Positions 50,339-59,774 are shown, counted from the stretch's first letter. The stretch is 64,000 nt of DNA from Alphaproteobacteria bacterium (GCA_017307375.1 JAFKFH010000004.1:434001-498000); one strand, 5' to 3'. Notes: generated by a model from the sequence alone, not told the origin. A program made the numbers and translations.

Positions 50339-50959
50339 CTAGGAGGCGCGCAATCTCGGCCTGGACGTCCGTACTATTGCCAGGTTGGGCCGCGCGATGG
50401 CATTCCAGCACATCTCGGCGATGCGCGCGCGGTCGGCCGGTGTCAGTTCGGTACCGGCCACCCGCCGCCATTTCAGCGTATTGCGGATGCCGCCGCCGAT
50501 GAACCCGCCCATGTCCTCGATCGAGGTGCCGCGCAGCAGGCCGGCCGCCATCGCGTCGCCGATGATGCGGTTGGTGTAGTCGGTGAGGGGGCTGAAGGCC
50601 TGGCGCAGGTCGCGGCCGGGGATCAGCGGCACGTTCGCCAAGTACTCGAACAGGATCGCCCGCTCGGCGTCGCTCCAGATGAAGGTGATGTAGTCGTCGA
50701 TATAGGCGCGGATCCGCGCCTCCGCCGTCATGGCGGGATCCTGCGGCCGGATCAGCGCCGCCGCGGCTTCGTCGCGCAGGCGGTCGTAGACGCCCGAGAC
50801 CATTTCGTCCTTCGACTTGAAGTAGAGATAGATGGTGCCGGCCGCCACGCCGGCCAGCTCGGCGATCTTCGCCATCGGGCATTGCAGCCCGTTCTGCACG
50901 ATCAGCACCGACGCCGCCTGCAGGATCCGCTCCCGGAAACCGAATGAACGTTCATTCAT
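50339..50959 (-). CDS. TetR-family transcriptional regulator
   Basis: The 206-residue product has an N-terminal helix-turn-helix (RERILQAASVLIVQNGLQCP, AELAGVAAGTIYLYFKSKDE) and a helical ligand domain. A perfect 16-bp palindrome overlaps codons 2-7, which would let the protein repress itself and the divergent metallophosphoesterase-ABC operon. The start is taken at 50959 because the HTH then sits at the normal distance; no strong ribosome-binding site is seen. Confidence 0.85.
   Translation of the reverse strand: MNERSFGFRERILQAASVLIVQNGLQCPMAKIAELAGVAAGTIYLYFKSKDEMVSGVYDRLRDEAAAALIRPQDPAMTAEARIRAYIDDYITFIWSDAERAILFEYLANVPLIPGRDLRQAFSPLTDYTNRIIGDAMAAGLLRGTSIEDMGGFIGGGIRNTLKWRRVAGTELTPADRARIAEMCWNAIARPNLAIVRTSRPRLRAS
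50942..50957. promoter_or_regulatory. TetR operator palindrome
   Basis: GAATGAACGTTCATTC is a perfect 16-bp palindrome typical of TetR/AcrR operators. It lies inside the first codons of the tetR gene and 70 bases before the divergent metallophosphoesterase start. Confidence 0.75.
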
Positions 50960-51027
50960 TTGTCATGTTGGAGGAGTACACCTCGGCCCCACGAAGCGCA
51001 AGCCCAGAAGCGACAGGATCCGAAGCG

Positions 51028-51915
51028 ATGTCCCAGCCCGTGACGTTCGTCCACATCACCGACCTGCATGTCGGCAATCCCGCGGTGGCCGACGACCATC
51101 TCTATTCCGATACGACGACGACGCTGCGTGCGATCCTCGCCAACGTCAAGCAGGTCCAGCCGAAGCCGAGCTTCATCCTCGCCACCGGCGACCTGACCAA
51201 TCGCGGCGATGCCGGCAGCTTCATGCAGCTGAAGGCGCTGATGGACGAGGCCGCGCTGGACGTGCCGGTGCTCTATACGCTCGGCAACCACGATACCCGC
51301 GCCGGCTTTTATTCCGTCATGCTCGATCAGGCCGGCGATCTCGATCGGCCCTACGATCATTCGGCCGTGATCGACGGTATCCACATCGTCGCGATCGACA
51401 CGTCGACGCCGTTCAAGGTCGGCGGTCATTTCGATCCGGGCCAGGTCGAATGGCTGGCGGCCGAGTTGGACCGGCATCCCGACCTGCCCAAGCTGATCGC
51501 GATGCATCATCCGCCGGCGCTCGACGACAGCCATGCCGAGCTTGAATGGGAATCGCTGTCGTTTGCGGATTCGGCACGCCTCGCCGATCTGCTGGCCGGG
51601 CGCAACGTGGTCGGCATCATGTGCGGCCACATGCATCTCGACCGGGTTTCCAGCTGGCATGGCATCCCGGTCGTGGTCGGCATCGGTCAGCACGCGGCAA
51701 CCGACGTGCTGTTCCTGCAGCAGGGCGGTTTCCGCATGCTGTCGGGCGCATCCTTTGCCATCGGCACCATTCGCCCGTCGGGCCTGACCGTCACCTTCGC
51801 GCCGCAGCCCGCCGAACGGCGCGAGCTGAAATCCTACGGCAGCCTTGCCGAGATGGCCGCGTTGATCCGCCAGTACGAAGCCACCGCCGCCATCAACGGC
51901 GCCGCCGCCGAATAA
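51028..51915 (+). CDS. Calcineurin-like metallophosphoesterase (CpdA/GpdQ type)
   Basis: The 295-residue product has all metal-site motifs in order: DLH (Asp12, His14), GD (residues 54-55), GNHD (86-89), MHHPP and GHMH. Class III phosphodiesterases of this kind hydrolyse cyclic nucleotides or glycerophosphodiesters in the cytoplasm. Neighbouring genes form a Ugp-like importer, which makes an imported organic phosphodiester the more likely substrate. I choose the ATG at 51028 (MSQPVTFVHIT); a longer start at 50944 would read through the TetR operator. Confidence 0.82.
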   Translation: MSQPVTFVHITDLHVGNPAVADDHLYSDTTTTLRAILANVKQVQPKPSFILATGDLTNRGDAGSFMQLKALMDEAALDVPVLYTLGNHDTRAGFYSVMLDQAGDLDRPYDHSAVIDGIHIVAIDTSTPFKVGGHFDPGQVEWLAAELDRHPDLPKLIAMHHPPALDDSHAELEWESLSFADSARLADLLAGRNVVGIMCGHMHLDRVSSWHGIPVVVGIGQHAATDVLFLQQGGFRMLSGASFAIGTIRPSGLTVTFAPQPAERRELKSYGSLAEMAALIRQYEATAAINGAAAE

Positions 51916-51930
51916 ACGGGGAACATCCTG

Positions 51931-53235
51931 ATGAACCGCAAGACCTTCCTGCTCGGCACGTTGGCCAGCCTCGGCGTCGCCTTTGCCGCACCAGCCCTGT
52001 CCCAGTCGACGCCCCGCACCGTCGACCAGAAGGTGACGATCAGCTACTACAACTACAACCTCGCCTCGGCCGGCAACGGTGCCGACGCAACCAAGCGCCT
52101 GATCGCCCAGTTCGAGGCGGCCAATCCCAATATCAAGGTCGACGGTGTCGGCGCGGCGCCCAACGACCTCACCGCCCGCGTGCAGGCCGACATCGCTGCC
52201 AACCGGGTGCCCGACGTCGTCCAGATGGTGTTCTCCGATCTCGATTTCTCGGTCACCAATCTCGGCGCCGTGGCGCTCGAGAGCTTCGTGCCGCCCGACG
52301 AACTCGCCGCGCATTTCGACGGAATCTCGCCGAACGGCCGCAAGCTCGGCGTGATCGACGGCAAGACCTATGGCCTTGCCTATACGTTCTCGACCCCGGT
52401 GCTGTTCTACAACGCCGACATCTTCAAGGCCGCCGGTCTCGATCCGGACAAGCCGCCCAAGACCTGGGCCGAGGTCAAGGCCGCGGCGCTCGCCATCACC
52501 AAGAAGACCAAGGCCGACGGTCTCCTGACCGGCATCTTCGGCCCGTCGGCGGGTGACTGGCTGTTCCAGGGCGTCGTCCGCTCCAACAACGGCGGGGTCA
52601 TGTCGGCCGATCGCCGCAAGCTGGTCTTTGCCGAGCCGGCGGCGGTCGAGGCCGTCGCCATGCTGCGCGACCTCTACGACAGTGGCGCCTACACCAATCT
52701 CGACGTCACCGCGGCGATGGAGACGATGGCGGCGGGCAAGGCCGGCATGTATCTCCAGACGTCGGCGGTTCAGGGCTTCCTGGTCAAGGGAGCGACCGGC
52801 AAGTTCGATCTGCGCGCCTCGACCATGCCGCGTTTCGGCGACAAGCCGCAGCGGCCCAACAATTCGGGCTCGGCGCTGGTGATCCTCAGCCGCGACCCGC
52901 TGAAGCGCCGCGCGGCCTGGGAGTTGATGAAGTTCATGACCTCCAAGGAGGCCTATACCGTCATCACCCGCGACATCGGCTACCTGCCGCTGCGCACCGA
53001 CATCGTCAACGATCCGCAGTATCTCGGCGACTGGGTCAAGAAGCATCCGTTGCTGCAGCCGAACCTGGAGCAGCTTGCCATTCTCGAACCCTGGGAATCC
53101 TTCCCCGGCCCGAACTACCGCCAGATCCAGAAGATGATGATGGACGGCGCCGAGCAGGCCGTGTTCGGCGGCGGCGATCCGGCCAAGGCGATGAAGCAGG
53201 CCCAGGATTCCGCCCAGGCACTGATGCCCAAATAA
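51931..53235 (+). CDS. UgpB-like ABC solute-binding protein
   Basis: The 434-residue product has a Sec signal peptide (cut near ALSQS, residue 25) and the fold of family 1 sugar/glycerol-3-phosphate-binding proteins: ISYYNYNLASAGNGADATKR, YGLAYTFSTPVLFYNADIFK, FMTSKEAYTVIT. It is the periplasmic receptor of the following two-permease importer. Ugp proteins bind glycerol-3-phosphate and its diesters; specificity here is inferred from the enzymes beside it. Confidence 0.85.
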   Translation: MNRKTFLLGTLASLGVAFAAPALSQSTPRTVDQKVTISYYNYNLASAGNGADATKRLIAQFEAANPNIKVDGVGAAPNDLTARVQADIAANRVPDVVQMVFSDLDFSVTNLGAVALESFVPPDELAAHFDGISPNGRKLGVIDGKTYGLAYTFSTPVLFYNADIFKAAGLDPDKPPKTWAEVKAAALAITKKTKADGLLTGIFGPSAGDWLFQGVVRSNNGGVMSADRRKLVFAEPAAVEAVAMLRDLYDSGAYTNLDVTAAMETMAAGKAGMYLQTSAVQGFLVKGATGKFDLRASTMPRFGDKPQRPNNSGSALVILSRDPLKRRAAWELMKFMTSKEAYTVITRDIGYLPLRTDIVNDPQYLGDWVKKHPLLQPNLEQLAILEPWESFPGPNYRQIQKMMMDGAEQAVFGGGDPAKAMKQAQDSAQALMPK

Positions 53236-53254
53236 GACGCGCGGGGAGGTGCCG

Positions 53255-54172
53255 ATGTCCGATCTGGCGATGACCGCATCCGTGCCGCCGCCACGGCGTC
53301 GGCACCTCCTGCCGTGGCTTTACCTGGCGCCCGCCATTCTGACCCTGGGCCTGTGGATCTACTGGCCGCTGATCGATGCCTTCAGGCTGTCGTTCTACGA
53401 ATGGAACATGCTGCCGACAGCCGAGCCGAAGTTCGTCGGCTGGCAGAATTACGAGAACATCTTCGCGCTGCAGAAGTTCTGGCAGTCGCTGAACAACACG
53501 GTGATCTATGTCGTCGGCCTGTGGCCGCTCGCCGTGCTGCTGCCGCTGGCCATCGCGATCTACACCCATGACCTGCCGCGGCGGTCGCGCAACGTCTATC
53601 GTGCGATCATCTTCGTGCCGCTGATCATCGCGCCGGTCGTCGCCGCGGCGGTATGGCGCTGGCTGCTCGATCCGCGCTACGGGCTCGTCAACGAAGGCAT
53701 CGGCACACTTGGCTATCGCGCCGTCCGGTTCCTGCAGGATCCCAAGATCGCGATCTGGACCATCATCGTGCTGACCGGGTGGAAGCTGATCGGCTTCTCG
53801 ACGCTGATCCTCTCGGCGGCCAACGCCAATATCAATCCGTCGCTGATCGAGGCCGCGCGGATGGACGGCGCCACCCGCTGGGCCGTCATCCGTGACGTTC
53901 GGCTGCCGCTGCTGCGCTCGACCGTCCTGTTCCTGACCCTGATGACCATCCTGCTCGGCGCACAGTGGTCGTTCTCCTACATCCAGGTGCTGACCGGCGG
54001 CGGCCCGCTCGGCGCGACCACGAACATCTTCTACATCCTGTGGGACTTCGGCTTCTCCAGCCTCTCGGTCGGGTGGAGCTCGGCTGCTGCGGTGATCCTG
54101 TTCCTGGGCTTCGGGCTTCTCGCCTTCATCCTGTTCCGGCTGATCGACAGGTACTCGTTCCATGACAATTGA
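53255..54172 (+). CDS. ABC importer permease (UgpA/MalF type)
   Basis: The 305-residue product has six predicted membrane helices and the EAA loop (SLIEAARMDGATRWAVIRDV). GGGGAGG precedes the ATG at 53255, which I prefer to the in-frame GTG at 53249. It ends overlapping the next permease by 11 bases, so the two are coupled and would pair as a heterodimer. Confidence 0.88.
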   Translation: MSDLAMTASVPPPRRRHLLPWLYLAPAILTLGLWIYWPLIDAFRLSFYEWNMLPTAEPKFVGWQNYENIFALQKFWQSLNNTVIYVVGLWPLAVLLPLAIAIYTHDLPRRSRNVYRAIIFVPLIIAPVVAAAVWRWLLDPRYGLVNEGIGTLGYRAVRFLQDPKIAIWTIIVLTGWKLIGFSTLILSAANANINPSLIEAARMDGATRWAVIRDVRLPLLRSTVLFLTLMTILLGAQWSFSYIQVLTGGGPLGATTNIFYILWDFGFSSLSVGWSSAAAVILFLGFGLLAFILFRLIDRYSFHDN

Positions 54173-55046
54173 CAGCGCCGTCTCCGCCCCGCTGCGCTCG
54201 ATGCCCGCCGCCTCGCCCCGCGCGCGGGCGAAAGGCAAGGGCCGGGCCACGACCGCCATCGCCCATCTGGTCATGGTGATCCTGTCGATCTTCTGCCTGT
54301 TTCCGGTCTACTGGATGGTCGTATCCTCGCTGCGTCCGCCCAACGAGATCTACGATACCTCGCTATGGCCGACCGGCGCGTCGCTCGACAACTATGCCTA
54401 TGCGCTGAAGGCGATCCCGATCGTCCGGATGCTCGGCAATACCCTGGTCGTCTCCACGGTCGTGACGATCGCCCAGCTGATCACCGGCCTGCTTGCCGCC
54501 TATGCGTTCGCCCGCTGGCGCTTTCGCGGCGACAAGTTCGTCTACACGCTGGTCGCTCTCACCTGGCTCGTTCCGTTCCAGGTGGTGATGATCCCGGACT
54601 ACCTGCTGGTATCGAACCTGGGGCTGCTCGACAGTCTGTCCGCGCTGATCCTGCCGCATCTCGCCGGCGCCCTGGCAATCCTGATGCTGGCCCAGGCGAT
54701 GCGGTCGTTCCCGCGCGAGGTGATCGAGGCGGCGCGAATGGATGGCGCCCGAAGCTGGCGCATCCTGTGGGAGGTGATCATGCCCAACCTGCGCGGCACC
54801 ATCGCCTCGCTCGCCATCCTTGTTTTCATCTCGACATGGAACGAGTATTTCTGGCCGCTGCTCCTGTCGCGCAGCCCCGAGAACAGCGTGATCCAGATCG
54901 GCATCCAGATGTTCATGACGTCCGAGGGCACGGCCTGGGGTCCGCTGATGGCCGCCTCGACGATGGCCAGCCTGCCGATCCTGTTCATCTACATCGTCCT
55001 GCAGCGCCAGGTCGTCCAGTCCTTCATGAAGTCGGGAATTCGTTGA
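54162..55046 (+). CDS. ABC importer permease (UgpE/MalG type)
   Basis: The 294-residue product has six predicted membrane helices; the EAA loop reads EVIEAARMDGARSWRILWEV. The N-terminal 30 residues are basic and cytoplasmic. It shares its last base pair with the start of the phosphatase gene (TGATG). Confidence 0.88.
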   Translation: MTIDSAVSAPLRSMPAASPRARAKGKGRATTAIAHLVMVILSIFCLFPVYWMVVSSLRPPNEIYDTSLWPTGASLDNYAYALKAIPIVRMLGNTLVVSTVVTIAQLITGLLAAYAFARWRFRGDKFVYTLVALTWLVPFQVVMIPDYLLVSNLGLLDSLSALILPHLAGALAILMLAQAMRSFPREVIEAARMDGARSWRILWEVIMPNLRGTIASLAILVFISTWNEYFWPLLLSRSPENSVIQIGIQMFMTSEGTAWGPLMAASTMASLPILFIYIVLQRQVVQSFMKSGIR

Positions 55047-55783
55047 TGCAGCCTGCCCCCGAACGCCTCCTGCCGATCGACGGCGCCTTTAACGTCCGCG
55101 ACCTCGGCGGCTACGTCCATCCGGCCGGCGAGACGCGCTGGCGCCGCGTGCTGCGAGCCGATGGGCTGCACCGGCTGACCGAGAGGGGCATTGCCGATCT
55201 CGTTGCGGCCGGCGTCACGACCGTCGTCGACCTGCGCCACGACAACGAACTGGCCAGCCATCCCAATCCGTTTCGCGATCACCCGGCGGTGACCTATCGC
55301 CACCTGTCGCTGTTCGAGGACCTGGCCCCGGCGGCGATGTCGGGTGGGGACGTGCTGCTCGATCTCTATATCGAGGCGCTGGAGCGGCGCGGTGGCGCGA
55401 TCGTCGCCGTGCTCGAGGCGCTTGCCGAAGCACCCGACGGCGCCGTCCTGTTCCATTGCACGGCGGGCAAGGATCGGACCGGGCTGATCGCCGCGCTGGT
55501 GCTGGCGTTGGTCGGCGTCGATGCCGAGACGATCGTCGACGACTATGCCCGTACCGGCATCCATATCGCCCCCCTCCTGTCGACCATCATGGCCGAGGCC
55601 ACCGCCCGCGGCATGGATCCGGAGGCGCTGCGGCCGCTGCTTGCCTGCGAACCGGTGACCATGGCCAGCACGCTTGACCATGTTCAGCGCCGTTGGGGTT
55701 CGGTCGACGCCTATCTCGCTGCGATCGGCCTGGCCCCGGCCGCCGCCGCGCGGCTGCGCGCCCGTCTGCTGGAGGATTGCTGA
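55046..55783 (+). CDS. Protein-tyrosine-phosphatase-fold enzyme
   Basis: The 245-residue product carries the phosphatase loop HCTAGKDRTG, giving the nucleophile Cys138 and Arg144, and the family-specific N-terminus FNVRDLGGYV (Tyr_phosphatase3 group). Such enzymes remove phosphate from proteins, phosphoinositides or small metabolites. Encoded between the permease and ATPase of an importer and coupled to both, it more likely acts on the imported phosphorylated compound than on proteins; this is inference. Confidence 0.85.
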   Translation: MQPAPERLLPIDGAFNVRDLGGYVHPAGETRWRRVLRADGLHRLTERGIADLVAAGVTTVVDLRHDNELASHPNPFRDHPAVTYRHLSLFEDLAPAAMSGGDVLLDLYIEALERRGGAIVAVLEALAEAPDGAVLFHCTAGKDRTGLIAALVLALVGVDAETIVDDYARTGIHIAPLLSTIMAEATARGMDPEALRPLLACEPVTMASTLDHVQRRWGSVDAYLAAIGLAPAAAARLRARLLEDC

Positions 55784-56859
55784 TGGCCTATCTGTCGCTC
55801 AAGCACCTGAAGAAGCGTTACGAGGGCAAGCAGGTGCTGCACGGCGTCGATATCGACATCGCGCACCGGGCATTCGTCGTCATCGTCGGGCCGTCGGGCT
55901 GCGGCAAGTCGACGCTGTTGCGGATGATCGCGGGGCTGGAGGAGGTGAGCGAGGGTTCGATCGCGCTGGATGGGCGGGAAATCGCGGGTCTCGATCCCGC
56001 CGACCGCGGCTGCGCCATGGTGTTCCAGAACTACGCCCTCTATCCCCACATGACCGTGCGCGAAAACATCGGCTATCCGCTGAAGCTTGCCGGCATGCCG
56101 CGGGAGGAGCGGGTGCGGAAGGTCGAGGAGGCGGCACGCATCCTGGACCTCGGCGACTATCTCGACCGTCGCCCCGCCCAGCTTTCGGGCGGCCAACGCC
56201 AGCGTGTGGCGATGGGCAGGGCGATCGTGCGCGAACCCAAGCTGTTCCTGTTCGACGAGCCGCTGTCGAACCTCGATGCCAAGCTGCGCGTGACCATGCG
56301 CATCGAGATCAAGCGGCTACACCGCCGGCTCGACGCGACGTCGATCTTCGTCACCCACGATCAGGTCGAGGCGATGACGCTCGCCGATCTGCTCGTGGTG
56401 ATGAACGCCGGGCGGGTCGAGCAGATCGGCACGCCGACCGAAATCTATGGCCGCCCGGCTTCGACCTTCGTTGCCGGTTTTCTCGGCGCCCCGGCCATGA
56501 ACCTGATCCCGGCGCAGGCGATCGACGGGCAGGTACGGCTCGACGGCGCTGCCGATATCGCGTTCGACCTGGCGGCCGCAGCCTGGGGCAGGGTGACGCT
56601 GGGCATCCGGCCCGAGGATATCGAGCTGTCGCCGGAGGGGACTCCGGTCAAGGTCGATCTGGTCGAGGAACTGGGCGGCAGCCGTATCGCCTATGCCGTG
56701 CTGGCCGGTCAGGAAATATCGATCGTCTTGCCGCGTGGTGCGACGGCAATGGCGGGCGACATCCTGCGCATCGACCTGCCGAAGGCGGCGCTGCATCTCT
56801 TCGATGGCGACACCGGCCGGCGGATCGAGTGGTCCGTGCCTCAGGCGCTGGTGGCCTGA
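55783..56859 (+). CDS. ABC importer ATP-binding protein (UgpC/MalK type)
   Basis: The 358-residue product has Walker A GPSGCGKST, Q-loop VFQNYALYPHMTV, signature LSGGQRQRVAMGRA, Walker B LFLFDEPLSNLD and a C-terminal TOBE/regulatory domain (about 240-358; LGIRPEDIELS). It completes the importer. It starts at a TGATG overlap with the phosphatase gene. Confidence 0.9.
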   Translation: MAYLSLKHLKKRYEGKQVLHGVDIDIAHRAFVVIVGPSGCGKSTLLRMIAGLEEVSEGSIALDGREIAGLDPADRGCAMVFQNYALYPHMTVRENIGYPLKLAGMPREERVRKVEEAARILDLGDYLDRRPAQLSGGQRQRVAMGRAIVREPKLFLFDEPLSNLDAKLRVTMRIEIKRLHRRLDATSIFVTHDQVEAMTLADLLVVMNAGRVEQIGTPTEIYGRPASTFVAGFLGAPAMNLIPAQAIDGQVRLDGAADIAFDLAAAAWGRVTLGIRPEDIELSPEGTPVKVDLVEELGGSRIAYAVLAGQEISIVLPRGATAMAGDILRIDLPKAALHLFDGDTGRRIEWSVPQALVA

Positions 56860-57731
56860 CGGCCGGGAAGCCTGGCGAAGATCACCAGGTTGCCCGCGAG
56901 GATCAGCGGCAGGCCGATGATCGCGGACGCGGTCCAGACATAGCCCTCGGCCAGCGTCGATACCGTCAATGCGACCAGCGGGAACAGGACGGTGACGTAG
57001 GCGGCCCGCGCCGGACCGGACCGGGCCACCAGCGCCAGATAGGCGAGGAAGCCGAGGATCGAGCCCGGCACGGCGAGATAGACCAGCCCGCCCAGATAGC
57101 GCCAGGACAGTTCCGGCGCGAAGTTCTGGCCCCTGAGCAGCGCGAAGGTGCCGAGGAAGAACGCCCCCCAGCACATGCCGCGCAGGGTGACGTTGGGCAG
57201 GTCGGTGCCGTCGGCCGCGGCCCGTACCGAAGCGAGGTTGCCGAGCGAGAAGGCATAGGTCCCGCCCAGCGCCAGCACGATGCCTAGGGCTGACTCGGGC
57301 CGTCCGGCGACACCAGCCCATTCCGAGGCGAACAGCAGGCCGATGCCGCTCATCCCGCAGGCTGCGCCGACGATCACCCGGGCCTGCGGCCGCACCCCGA
57401 AGAAAATCCACTGGTTGACGGCGTTGAAGATGGTCGCGGCGGTGAAGACCACCGAAACCACGCCGCTGGCGACATGCTGCGTGGCGAAATAGATCAGCAG
57501 GAAGTTCAGGCCGAACAGCGTCGCCCCCAATACGGCGAAGCGCCGATGCTGCGCCAGGCGGGCCGGGCGGAAGCGCCTGGTGACGGCAAGGCCGAGGCCA
57601 AGCAGCGCGGCCGCCAGGACAAAGCGGTGAAAGATCGCCACCTCGGGCGGCACGCTGCCGAGTTGCAGCTTGATCGCAAACCAGGAGAAGCCCCAGGCGA
57701 GAATGACGAGAACGAAAAGCAGCAAGGTCAT
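56841..57731 (-). CDS. EamA/DMT-family transporter
   Basis: The 296-residue product has ten predicted membrane helices in two EamA halves (ILAWGFSWFAIKLQLGSVPP; later LAYLALVARSGPARAAYVTV). It is likely an exporter of small metabolites, similar in layout to the one at 37.4 kb. It ends 19 bases inside the end of the convergent ATPase gene and is divergent from an AraC gene, its probable regulator. Confidence 0.85.
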   Translation of the reverse strand: MTLLLFVLVILAWGFSWFAIKLQLGSVPPEVAIFHRFVLAAALLGLGLAVTRRFRPARLAQHRRFAVLGATLFGLNFLLIYFATQHVASGVVSVVFTAATIFNAVNQWIFFGVRPQARVIVGAACGMSGIGLLFASEWAGVAGRPESALGIVLALGGTYAFSLGNLASVRAAADGTDLPNVTLRGMCWGAFFLGTFALLRGQNFAPELSWRYLGGLVYLAVPGSILGFLAYLALVARSGPARAAYVTVLFPLVALTVSTLAEGYVWTASAIIGLPLILAGNLVIFARLPGRQATSA

Positions 57732-57816
57732 GCGTGCGATCCTGCCGCGGCGCCGTGCCGGCCGATGTCACGATCTTGCGGTAAAGTCATCGCCCGGGCT
57801 TGCATGCCGGCAGGCC

Positions 57817-58710
57817 ATGGGCTGTGCTGTCGGCATGGTCCTGCGCGGTTTCAGTGTCTTCGATCACCTGCACGGCGAAGGCGTGCCGTTGCGCGCCGCG
57901 GCCACTTTTGGCGACCGCATCAGCGCGGCCTTGTGGGGCCGGCACGACCGGGCCGACACCTGCTATCAGGCGCCCGGTCATCACACGCTCAGCCTCTATC
58001 TCGCAGGTGGCGAAGCGATCAGACGGCGGCGCGCCGGCGCCTGGATCGGCGACGGCGGGGCCGGCCGGTTCTGCCTGATGCCGGCCGGGCTGTCGACCGA
58101 GTGGGAGGTGGCCAGCGCCGTGCTGATGCTGCATCTCTACATCCCGACGGCAGCCTTTGGTCGTGCGGTGGCCGAGATGCTCGGCGCCGATCCGGCGGCG
58201 GTCGGTCTGCAGGATCGAACGTTTTTTGTCGATCCGGGGCTGGAAGCACTGGTGCGCAGGGTGCTGTTGCCCCTCGACTGGAACGCCCCGTCGGATCGTC
58301 TCGCTGCCGCCCAGGCGGCGCAGGCGATCCTGGCGCGGCTGGTCGCCGGCTATACCGACCGCGGCCCCAGGGCCCTGGTCGCCCGCGGCGGTCTGAGCCC
58401 GCGCGCGCTGCGCCAGGCGATCGATCGGATCGAGGCCGGGCTGGATGGACCGATCGGTCTTGACGAGCTGGCAGGCACCGCCGGTCTGTCGACTTTTCAT
58501 TTTGCGCGCATGTTCAAGCATTCGACCGGTCAGACGCCGCAGGGCTTCGTGCTGCGGCGTCGCATCGAGCGCGCGCGCCAGCTGCTCGCCGACGACCGGC
58601 TCGGCCTGGCCGAGATCGCACTGGCCTGCGGCTTCAGCGGGCAGAGCCATTTCACTGCCCGCTTCCGCGCGGTGACCGGGCTGACGCCCGGTCAGTATCG
58701 CCGGACGTGA
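57817..58710 (+). CDS. AraC-family transcriptional regulator
   Basis: The 297-residue product ends in two helix-turn-helix motifs (LDELAGTAGLSTFHFARMFK and LAEIALACGFSGQSHFTARF, then TPGQYRR). The N-terminal 150 residues are a variable sensor domain. The start is uncertain: MGCAVG (57817) has GGCAGG upstream; MVLRGF (57835) is equally plausible. It probably controls the divergent DMT exporter. Confidence 0.82.
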   Translation: MGCAVGMVLRGFSVFDHLHGEGVPLRAAATFGDRISAALWGRHDRADTCYQAPGHHTLSLYLAGGEAIRRRRAGAWIGDGGAGRFCLMPAGLSTEWEVASAVLMLHLYIPTAAFGRAVAEMLGADPAAVGLQDRTFFVDPGLEALVRRVLLPLDWNAPSDRLAAAQAAQAILARLVAGYTDRGPRALVARGGLSPRALRQAIDRIEAGLDGPIGLDELAGTAGLSTFHFARMFKHSTGQTPQGFVLRRRIERARQLLADDRLGLAEIALACGFSGQSHFTARFRAVTGLTPGQYRRT

Positions 58711-58827
58711 TGCCGGTCATACCCGGCTACGCCCGATTTCGGCCAAGATCCTGTCGCCAAGCCGCCACGGCGTTCAGGAATTGTTAGGGCTCGGTCCTTA
58801 GCCTGACCGATAGGGAGATTACGAGAC

Positions 58828-59028
58828 ATGAGCCGCCAGCGTCGTTCCGCCTATATCGCCAAGCTTCAGGTGCCGTTGCCGCCGGGCCCGGCCACCGGCA
58901 TGCGCAGCGGCGCCAGCGTGGTCAGCTACAACGTCGCCGCCGCCCTCGACAGCCTGCGCGACGATCCGCGGATGTATCAGGCCGTCGCCGCGATGCTCGG
59001 CGCCTCGCTGCGCTTCAACGACGATTAG
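58828..59028 (+). CDS. Small conserved-looking protein, function unknown
   Basis: The 66-residue product begins with basic MSRQRRSAYIAKL and continues with a helix (NVAAALDSLRDDPRMYQAVA). TAGGGAG stands 10 bases before the ATG and the composition fits a coding frame, which makes it credible in spite of its size. It is convergent with the TauE gene, overlapping by 4 bases. Confidence 0.5.
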   Translation: MSRQRRSAYIAKLQVPLPPGPATGMRSGASVVSYNVAAALDSLRDDPRMYQAVAAMLGASLRFNDD

Positions 59029-59774
59029 GCGATCGACCGCACCAGCAATTGCGCCCCGAGGCCGGCAAGGCAGATCAGGAACCAGCGCCGGAAGGCTCGG
59101 GCGGAGATGACCGCCCGGAGACGCTGGCCCAGTACCATCCCGATGATCGCTGGGCCTAGGGCCATGCCACTGGCCAGCAACTGGTCGGCGGCCAGTACGC
59201 CGCTGTCGGCCAGCCCCACGGCCAGGGCCACGGTCGAAACCGTGAACGAAAGCCCCAATGCCTGTACGAGATCGTCGCGGTCGAGGCCGAGTGCCTGCAG
59301 ATAGGGTACTGCCGGAATCACGAACACGCCGGTCGCGCCGGTAATAGCGCCTGTAGCGATCCCGATCGGCAGCGACAGCCAGCGCTCGACCGGCGGAGTA
59401 ACCCGCCAGTTCCAGGAGGCCAGGCTGACCAGCGCGTACAGGCAAAGCGCCGTGCCCAGCGTCGCGGCGGTCCAGCGTGTCGCCCCGCCGGTCAGCAGTC
59501 CCGCGCAGACGACCGTGCCGATGACGATGCCGACCATCATCGGCCATAGCCGGTTGGCCTGGCGGCGAAACGACGGGCCGGCGCCCAGTTGCCAGAAATT
59601 GGTCACGAAGGAGGGGACCACCAGCAGCGAGGCGGCAAGCGGCGGCGGCATCAGGCTCCCCAGCAGGCCCATCGCGACTGTCGGCAGGCCCATGCCGGTC
59701 ACGCCCTTGACCATGCCGGCCAGCAGGAAGATCAGGGCGATCAGGGTGAGGTGGCTGGCATCGGCGGCGATCAT
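59025..59774 (-). CDS. TauE/SafE-family exporter
   Basis: The 249-residue product has about eight membrane helices and the two-fold repeat of TauE/SafE proteins (LIFLLAGMVKGVTGMGLPTV; LPIGIATGAITGATGVFVIP). The family exports sulfonates, sulfite or other anions. I use the ATG at 59774 because the longer ORF runs through the divergent LysR gene. Confidence 0.85.
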   Translation of the reverse strand: MIAADASHLTLIALIFLLAGMVKGVTGMGLPTVAMGLLGSLMPPPLAASLLVVPSFVTNFWQLGAGPSFRRQANRLWPMMVGIVIGTVVCAGLLTGGATRWTAATLGTALCLYALVSLASWNWRVTPPVERWLSLPIGIATGAITGATGVFVIPAVPYLQALGLDRDDLVQALGLSFTVSTVALAVGLADSGVLAADQLLASGMALGPAIIGMVLGQRLRAVISARAFRRWFLICLAGLGAQLLVRSIA

